Shown here: piece after piece, positions 59,274-64,000 of the stretch
How positions within the stretch are numbered: position 1 is the first letter of the stretch
Layout of the letters: each line of letters starts with the position of its first letter
Assembly (NCBI GenBank): GCA_034664125.1
Contig: JAXDIG010000058.1
Span: 82,187-146,186 of the forward strand
Reading direction: 5' to 3'
Origin: JACVRW01 sp034664125
GTDB taxonomy: Bacteria; Actinomycetota; Thermoleophilia; Solirubrobacterales; Thermoleophilaceae
DNA: 64,000 nucleotides
The notes under the pieces: generated by a model
Seen by the model: the letters and a program-made list of their open reading frames with translations, nothing else
Told to the model about the DNA's origin: nothing
The model's database searches: none
Made by a program: the position numbers and the translations under genes

Positions 59274-59780
59274 ATGGAGCAGAGCGCGAGCGTCCGGACG
59301 CGCGGCACATCACCCGCCGATGCGCCCGACGCGAAGGAACAGGCGCAGGGCAAGGCGGCCGAGGTCGCGGAGAAGGCGCAAGAGCAGGTGGGCCAGGCAA
59401 CCGGCCGGGCGCGCGAGCAGGTACGCGATCAGGTGAACCAGCGCTCGACCGAGGCCGGCGAACGTGTCCAGTCCGCGGCGGGAGACGTTCGATCGGTGGT
59501 CGATGAGCTGCGCCGCCAGGGCAAGGACAAGCCGGCACGGTACGCGGAGCAGGCCGCCGAGCGGGCCGAGCGCCTGGGCGGCTACCTGCACGATGCCGAC
59601 GGCGACCGCATCCTGCGGGACGTCGAGGACTTCGGTCGGCGCAACCCATGGGCTGTGGTGGCCGGTGGAATGGCCCTCGGCTTCATGGCTTCGCGGTTGC
59701 TCAAGGCCTCCAGCAGCGAGCGCTATCGCTCCAGCCAGGCGCCGGTTGAGACGCCGTCTCGCTTCGACGCCGATCTCTGA
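59274..59780 (+). CDS. helical membrane-associated stress protein, unknown
   Basis: A 168-residue protein. About 120 residues of long Ala/Glu/Gln-rich helices (KAAEVAEKAQEQVGQATGRA; AAERAERLGGYLHDADGDRI) resemble apolipoprotein or CsbD/LEA-like surfaces. Near the end is FGRRNPWAVVAGGMALGFMA, one short hydrophobic helix, which may touch the membrane. This type occurs upstream of DUF3618 and holin-like genes in actinobacterial stress loci. ATG at MEQSASV is preferred due to the adjacent AGAGGAGAAAG; an in-frame ATG 30 bases upstream is a second option. Confidence 0.6.
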   Translation: MEQSASVRTRGTSPADAPDAKEQAQGKAAEVAEKAQEQVGQATGRAREQVRDQVNQRSTEAGERVQSAAGDVRSVVDELRRQGKDKPARYAEQAAERAERLGGYLHDADGDRILRDVEDFGRRNPWAVVAGGMALGFMASRLLKASSSERYRSSQAPVETPSRFDADL

Positions 59781-59783
59781 GTG

Positions 59784-60203
59784 ATGACTGCTCCGAGGGA
59801 CAACGAGTTGCGCGACCGGCCCACCGGCGAGCTCCTAAAGGAGCTGTCGGACCACACGACCACTCTGGTCAAGCAGGAGATGGAGCTGGCCAAGGCAGAG
59901 CTTCAGGAGAAGGGCAAGCAGGCCGGCCTCGGCGCCGGCATGTTCGGCGGCGCCGGGCTGTTCGGCCTGGGCGCCTTCGCGGCATTGACGGCTTGCCTGA
60001 TCGCGGCGCTGGACCACGCCATGGAGACATGGCTGGCCGCGCTGATCGTGGCCGTGGCCTATGCGGCCGTCGCCGGCGTGTTGGCGATGACCGGAAAACG
60101 AAAGGTGAAGGAAGCCGTACCGCCGGTGCCCGAGCAGGCCAAAGACAGCGTGAAGGAGGACATGGAATGGGCCAAGACCCGAGCCAGATCAGGCAGGACA
60201 TAG
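59784..60203 (+). CDS. phage-holin-family (DUF1469-like) membrane protein
   Basis: A 139-residue protein with an N-terminal amphipathic helix (LKELSDHTTTLVKQEMELAK then AELQEKGKQAG) and two membrane helices (GAGLFGLGAFAALTACLIAA; WLAALIVAVAYAAVAGVLAM), followed by a charged tail. This matches the holin-3-like/DUF1469 proteins found beside DUF3618 in actinobacteria; they are not phage genes in this setting. The start is a few bases after the previous stop, and the end overlaps the DUF3618 gene by 37 bases. Confidence 0.8.
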   Translation: MTAPRDNELRDRPTGELLKELSDHTTTLVKQEMELAKAELQEKGKQAGLGAGMFGGAGLFGLGAFAALTACLIAALDHAMETWLAALIVAVAYAAVAGVLAMTGKRKVKEAVPPVPEQAKDSVKEDMEWAKTRARSGRT

Positions 60204-60631
60204 AGAACACCCGCGAGCAGATGGGCGACACGGTGGAGGCGCTCGGTCACAAGACCGACGTGACCGGCCGTGCCAAGGAGGCGGTGTCCGACAAGGTGGA
60301 CACGCTCCGCTCGAAGGTGTCGGGGGCGACCCCCGACGGCGGGGAAGTGAAGCAGGGAGCCCGCCGTGCCGCGGGCGTCGCCCAGGAGAATCCGCTGGGC
60401 CTCGGCATCGCCGCCGCGGCGGCCGGCTTCCTCGCCGGCCTGCTCGTCCCCAGCACGAAGGTGGAGGACGAGAAGATCGGGCCGCTTGCCGACCAGGTCA
60501 AGGAGAAGGCGAAGGAAACCGGCCAGGAGGCACTGGAGCGCGGCAAGCACGTCGCCGAGCAGGCCGCCGAAACCGCGAAGGAGGCCGGGCGCGAGCAGGC
60601 GGAGGAGCTGAAGGACGGCGCGCGTGCCTGA
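60167..60631 (+). CDS. DUF3618 family protein
   Basis: A 154-residue protein. The N-terminal DUF3618 domain reads DPSQIRQDIENTREQMGDTV EALG; a short hydrophobic segment AAAAAGFLAGLLVPS is in the middle, and the C-terminal third is a long charged helix (QVKEKAKETGQEALERGKHV). Function unknown; associated with envelope stress gene runs. It sits between holin-like and YihY genes, overlapping both, which makes all three one coupled unit. Domain border is judged by eye. Confidence 0.75.
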   Translation: MGQDPSQIRQDIENTREQMGDTVEALGHKTDVTGRAKEAVSDKVDTLRSKVSGATPDGGEVKQGARRAAGVAQENPLGLGIAAAAAGFLAGLLVPSTKVEDEKIGPLADQVKEKAKETGQEALERGKHVAEQAAETAKEAGREQAEELKDGARA

Positions 60632-61619
60632 GTCCGGCGAGACACGGACCGAGGAGAAGCGCTCCGGCCGCCGGCCGGAGGGCCCGGCCCACCCGCGCAA
60701 GGGTGGGATCGTGCAGACCGTCAAGCGCACGATCGCGGAGTTCAGGGAGGACAACCTCACCGACTCCGCGGCGGCGCTGACGTACTACGCGGTGCTGTCG
60801 ATCTTCCCGGCGCTGATCGCGCTGGTTTCGATCGTCGGCCTCGTGGGCGATCCGAAGACGGTGACGAACGCCCTCAGCGACATCGTCGGCTCGATCGGGC
60901 CGGCATCGGCGGTCCAGACGTTCAAGGGGCCGATCACGGAGATCACGAGCTCGAAGGGCTCAGCCGGCATCCTGCTGATCGTCGGCATCGTGGCGGCGCT
61001 GTGGACGGCGTCGGGGTACGTCGGCGCCTTCATGCGCGCGTCGAACGTGATCTACGAGGTCGAGGAGGGCCGCTCTCCCTTGAAGTTGCGGCCTCTGCAG
61101 ATGCTCGTGACGCTTGTGCTGATCCTGATGCTCGCCCTGGTGCTCGCCGCGCTGGTGCTCACCGGCCCGGTCGCCCAGCAGGTGGGCTCCGCGATCGGGG
61201 TCGGAGACACTGCGGTGACGATCTGGGACATCGCCAAGTGGCCGGTGCTGTTCGTGGTGGTGCTCTTCATGTTCGCGCTGCTCTACTACGCCTCTCCCAA
61301 TGCCAAGCTGCCGGGCTTCAAGTGGGTCACGCCGGGCAGCGTCCTGGCGATCGTCGTCTGGCTGATCGCCTCGGCCGCCTTCGCGTTCTACGTCTCGAAC
61401 TTCGGGTCCTACAGCAAGACCTACGGCGCACTCGGGGGAGTGATCGTGTTCCTCGTGTGGCTCTGGCTGACCAATGTGGCCATCCTGCTGGGCGCTGAGC
61501 TCAACGCCGAGCACGAGCGCAGCCGCGAGCTCGAAGAAGGCGTGCCGGGCGCCGAGCGGGAGATCCAGCTCGATCACCGGTCGGAGCCGAAGCCGAAGAA
61601 GCGAGCGCGAACGGCCTGA
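60624..61619 (+). CDS. YihY/virulence-factor BrkB family membrane protein
   Basis: A 331-residue protein with six predicted helices. The family features are DNLTDSAAALTYYAVLSIFP at the start, the segment ILLIVGIVAALWTASGYVGA with MRASNVIYEVEEGR, and the C-terminal YGALGGVIVFLVWLWLTNVA with ILLGAELNAEHER. Despite old annotations as ribonuclease BN, the function is unknown; a membrane transport or envelope role is favoured. GTG start overlaps the DUF3618 stop. It ends with a basic tail (EPKPKKRARTA). Confidence 0.9.
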   Translation: MPESGETRTEEKRSGRRPEGPAHPRKGGIVQTVKRTIAEFREDNLTDSAAALTYYAVLSIFPALIALVSIVGLVGDPKTVTNALSDIVGSIGPASAVQTFKGPITEITSSKGSAGILLIVGIVAALWTASGYVGAFMRASNVIYEVEEGRSPLKLRPLQMLVTLVLILMLALVLAALVLTGPVAQQVGSAIGVGDTAVTIWDIAKWPVLFVVVLFMFALLYYASPNAKLPGFKWVTPGSVLAIVVWLIASAAFAFYVSNFGSYSKTYGALGGVIVFLVWLWLTNVAILLGAELNAEHERSRELEEGVPGAEREIQLDHRSEPKPKKRARTA

Positions 61620-61698
61620 CTCGCCGAACGGGGGTTTCCGGCGCCGGTAATCGGGCATCGCCGTCCATAGCCCGTCGCACTAGCAAGGGAGAGGTGAG

Positions 61699-61899
61699 AT
61701 GCACGTCGACGACGACGAGAAGCGCGCAGACGAGGAAACCCTTCCGGACACGCCGCTGCACGCCTACGGCGACGACCGCGAGGAGGACGTGGAGGGGGAC
61801 GTCGACAAGCTGAAGTCCGGCGACCCCGAGGAGTCGCAGCGCCGCGAGATCTCAGAGGGCGACGAGGAGTCCGACTTCCCCAATCCGCCGAAGCACTAG
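61699..61899 (+). CDS. small acidic protein, unknown
   Basis: A 66-residue very acidic protein (starting MHVDDDEKRADEETLPDTPL, ending with SEGDEESDFPNPPKH). It is probably disordered. A clear ribosome-binding site (GGGAGAGG) precedes the ATG, 79 bases after the YihY stop. No motif, no family recognised. It overlaps the convergent secreted protein gene by four bases. Confidence 0.6.
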   Translation: MHVDDDEKRADEETLPDTPLHAYGDDREEDVEGDVDKLKSGDPEESQRREISEGDEESDFPNPPKH

Positions 61900-62237
61900 G
61901 GCGGCGGGCACCCGACCGGAGCGCGGCGGCCGGCGCTCGCGTGGCTTCCGCGGCGTCCGGTCGCGGAGATCGAGAAGCGCTCGCAGTGGCCGATCTGCGC
62001 GTGCGTGAACTGGGTCGAGAACGCGCCTGAGGCGCCGGCCCGCGCGCGACGCCGGTACTCACCCGACGGCGCGTGCAGCACCACGCGGATGCGCTCGCGC
62101 GCGTGGAACCCGGTGCCCTGCACCGTGACCGGGCGCATGCTCACCAACGTCAGCGTCGGCCCCGGCGCGGCCGCGCCGCCCGGCGTCGCCGCGATGGCCG
62201 CGATGGCCGCCGCGACGACGCAGGCACGCGCGGTCAT
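61896..62237 (-). CDS. small secreted protein, unknown
   Basis: A 113-residue protein with a signal peptide (ARACVVAAAIAAIAATPGGA, cleavage near GAAAP). The mature part begins PTLTLVSMRPVTVQGTGFHA and ERIRVVLHAP, an IPT/TIG-like or bacterial immunoglobulin-like beta pattern, and contains two cysteines (GHCERF; VGCPPP) that could form a disulfide. It is coupled to the upstream Asp-box protein (ATGA overlap), so both are likely exported together. No function assigned. Confidence 0.6.
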   Translation of the reverse strand: MTARACVVAAAIAAIAATPGGAAAPGPTLTLVSMRPVTVQGTGFHARERIRVVLHAPSGEYRRRARAGASGAFSTQFTHAQIGHCERFSISATGRRGSHASAGRRAPVGCPPP

Positions 62238-64000
62238 GGCAACGGGATCGCGAGCGACCGGGTGTAGACGTTCTGGTCGTTCGCCACGGCGGCGTTCGGC
62301 GCCGACGCGGTGCACAGGCGCGGCGGCTTGACGACCTGCCCGGCGGAGTCGCGGCACACGATCAGGTTCGGGTCGCGCGTGTCCATCCACGTCGGGTGCG
62401 CGGTGTCGTCCGCGCTCAGGGCGCTGTAGTCGCCGAAGAACCCGCCCTCGAACTGCGTCGCGGGCGGCATCGACGCCGTCGTCACGCGCGTCGTGGCGAA
62501 GTCCCGCCCGTTGCGGCTGCCCGACAGGCTCACGTCCGAGAAGCCGGTCGTCTCGGCATTGCCGTAGTTGCGGTCGTAGTAGGACACCGCCAGGCGGCCC
62601 TGCGGGTCGAAGGTCGCCCACTGCCAGAACTGGTCGGTGCGGTGGTCGTCGTTGCGCACCGTGGGCAGCGCGCGCACGTTGGCCGTGCCGCCTGTGAAGG
62701 TCTGGCCGCTGTTGGTCGACCGGCTGACGACGATGTCGTTGTTGCAGGCGCCGGCTGTCTTCACGCCCGTGTAGAGCGGCTGGAACGTGTCCGGGTTGTA
62801 GCCCTGCGGCACGCAGCCGTTGCTCGCCTTCGAATGGGCGTTGATGTACGAGCCGAACGTGACGTCGACCTCGTGCGAGTCACGCGGGTTCACCGACCCG
62901 ACGGGGTAGTTGGCCGCTCGGAAGATCGAGTTCTGCGTCTCGCCCTTCTCGGGCACGCACGCCACGCCCTCGCTCGCCTCCTGGTACGTCTCGCAGTCGG
63001 GCAGGTCGTAGTAGTCGGCGACCTTGACGGGGGCCGAGAAGGTGTTGCCGCCGTCGGTGGACTTCGCCAGCAGCACCTGGCCGCGGTTGTCGACCGCGGC
63101 CGCCGTGGAGCGCTCCTCCTCGCCCGGCCGCACGCCGGTCAGGTTGTAGTTGTCCCACACGACGTACAGCGTGCCGTCGGGGGCCGTGAACGGCTGCGAG
63201 AACTGGTTCACGTTGCACGTGCCCTGCGGCGTCGGAGCGCCTTGGGTGTTCGAGCACAGCGCGCTCGTGCGGCTGACCAGCTTCGGTGAGCTGAAGGACT
63301 CGCCGTAGTCGCGCGAGTTGGCCGCGTAGATGTAGGCGGTGCCGTCGGGGTCGAAGCGCGTCCAGGTCACGTACACGCGATCCTGGAAGCGGCTGCCGCG
63401 GTGGTTGTCGACGGTCAGGTACTGCTTGTCGAGGAACGTCGTCCCCTCGCCGTTCGGGTCGTTGAACTCGTCGACCGGGCGGGCCGGGAAGTTCCACGAC
63501 GAGCCGTTCGTGCCGGTCGAGCGGAACACGTAGAACGCGCTCGACGCGTCGGGATCCTGGGTCGTGCCGGCGCCGCGCTGGAACGTGAGGCAGGACAGGT
63601 AGGCGTTGCCCTTGGTGTCCCAGGCGACGGACGTGTCGCCGCCCGCCTGCCAGTACTGGCGCGCCGTGCCGCCGAAGGCGTCTCCGCGCGTGAAGCTCAT
63701 CGGCACCGTCGAGTCGCGCCAGGTCTTCCCGTCGTCGGTGGAGTAGTAGGCGTAGCAGTTGCCGTCGCCGCGGCGGTAGTCGTTCGACGACGCCACCAGG
63801 TGCTGGGGGTTGCTCGGGTCCTGCGCCACGCCGGTTTCGTTCTGGGCCTGGCCGCGCCCCTGCAGGTCCGGGTCCGCCTGGTTGAGGCACTCCTGGTTGA
63901 CGCGGATGTTCGAGCCGCGGTCCACCGGGCAGCCTCTGGTGGTCACCTGCTTCTGGCCGCTCGAGGTGCTCTCCACGCGCGAGGCGGCGCCGGCGCGCCG
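62234..64000 (-). CDS. secreted Asp-box (BNR/sialidase-type) beta-propeller protein, 5' end outside window
   Basis: At least 589 residues; the frame is open to the right edge, so the start and signal peptide are missing. It carries Asp-box repeats of a beta-propeller: YYSTDDGKTWRDS, LLAKSTDGGNTFSAP, VSRSTNSGQTFTGG, plus YGESFSSPKLV and a partial copy at GTNGSSWNFPARP. The sequence includes Cys pairs (NVNQFSQ region; CETYQEASEGVACVPEKGE). It lacks the FRIP motif of true sialidases, so sugar hydrolysis is not implied. Likely an exported sugar- or protein-binding propeller. Confidence 0.7.
   Translation of the reverse strand, partial: RRAGAASRVESTSSGQKQVTTRGCPVDRGSNIRVNQECLNQADPDLQGRGQAQNETGVAQDPSNPQHLVASSNDYRRGDGNCYAYYSTDDGKTWRDSTVPMSFTRGDAFGGTARQYWQAGGDTSVAWDTKGNAYLSCLTFQRGAGTTQDPDASSAFYVFRSTGTNGSSWNFPARPVDEFNDPNGEGTTFLDKQYLTVDNHRGSRFQDRVYVTWTRFDPDGTAYIYAANSRDYGESFSSPKLVSRTSALCSNTQGAPTPQGTCNVNQFSQPFTAPDGTLYVVWDNYNLTGVRPGEEERSTAAAVDNRGQVLLAKSTDGGNTFSAPVKVADYYDLPDCETYQEASEGVACVPEKGETQNSIFRAANYPVGSVNPRDSHEVDVTFGSYINAHSKASNGCVPQGYNPDTFQPLYTGVKTAGACNNDIVVSRSTNSGQTFTGGTANVRALPTVRNDDHRTDQFWQWATFDPQGRLAVSYYDRNYGNAETTGFSDVSLSGSRNGRDFATTRVTTASMPPATQFEGGFFGDYSALSADDTAHPTWMDTRDPNLIVCRDSAGQVVKPPRLCTASAPNAAVANDQNVYTRSLAIPLP

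Noticed and set aside
59784..60203. Prophage holin
   Set aside because: No lysis or phage genes are nearby. DUF1469-type proteins next to DUF3618 and YihY are normal actinobacterial chromosomal genes.
62234..64000. Sialidase assignment for the Asp-box protein
   Set aside because: Asp-box repeats are present, but the FRIP motif and catalytic Arg triad are not recognisable, so only a propeller fold is claimed.

Overview
The window looks like chromosome of a high-GC actinobacterium. GTG starts are frequent, stop/start overlaps are common, and the gene set is actinobacterial: gap-pgk-tpiA-gpmI behind uvrC-rapZ, a PASTA-less Ser/Thr kinase, DUF3467, TadE-type pseudopilins and CcmH-CcdA-TlpA. The style resembles Thermoleophilia/Solirubrobacterales, but that placement is inference, since no rRNA or other marker is present.

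Layout. 0-2.5 kb: end of a protocatechuate operon (pcaB fragment, pcaC), then ppa, uppP and a small membrane protein. 2.5-9.9 kb: dispersed Tad-pilus-like surface genes (two TadE-like pseudopilins, a CpaE-like protein with an altered P-loop, an LPXTG wall protein, and a TadG-like anchor fused to M15 peptidase and lytic transglycosylase domains), a COG4315 lipoprotein, an Ohr/OsmC peroxidase and several decayed fragments. 9.9-33.6 kb: housekeeping core (enoyl-CoA hydratase, MaoC, uvrC-rapZ, lower glycolysis, Hsp20, tgt, an FAD oxidase, Ser/Thr kinase, metallophosphatase, two membrane peptidases, rlmH, argS, an HD-GYP protein, cytochrome c maturation).

33.7-44.1 kb is a genomic island. It starts at a tRNA-Gly(CCC) gene and ends at a degenerate copy of that tRNA's 3' half. 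It carries a SIR2-STAND-TPR protein with a cold-shock-like C-terminus, an Abi-alpha (DUF4393) protein, a Fic protein behind an inverted-repeat operator, two different TIR-like (PF10137-type) proteins, an excisionase-like HTH protein, a hypothetical protein and gene fragments. Three of its genes are predicted NAD-linked effectors, so it reads as an anti-phage defence island. No integrase gene remains.

44.1-56.2 kb looks like a catabolic locus for guanidino or ureido nitrogen: three divergent ureohydrolases (one resembling GdmH guanidine hydrolase), a DUF1989 protein, a nitrilase-family amidase, a NodB-fold hydrolase, an APC permease, a PucR regulator, a flavodoxin-like reductase and two SDRs. 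56.2-64 kb: ArsR with a frameshifted SRPBCC partner, a LysE exporter, a TetR-HTH/PP2C phosphatase fusion, a stress-envelope run (helical protein, holin-like, DUF3618, YihY) and a secreted Asp-box protein cut by the right edge.

Apparent single-base frameshifts in three otherwise well-preserved genes (near 6.63, 7.7 and 8.6, and 56.5 kb) lie mostly in short C or G runs. They may be assembly errors rather than real mutations.
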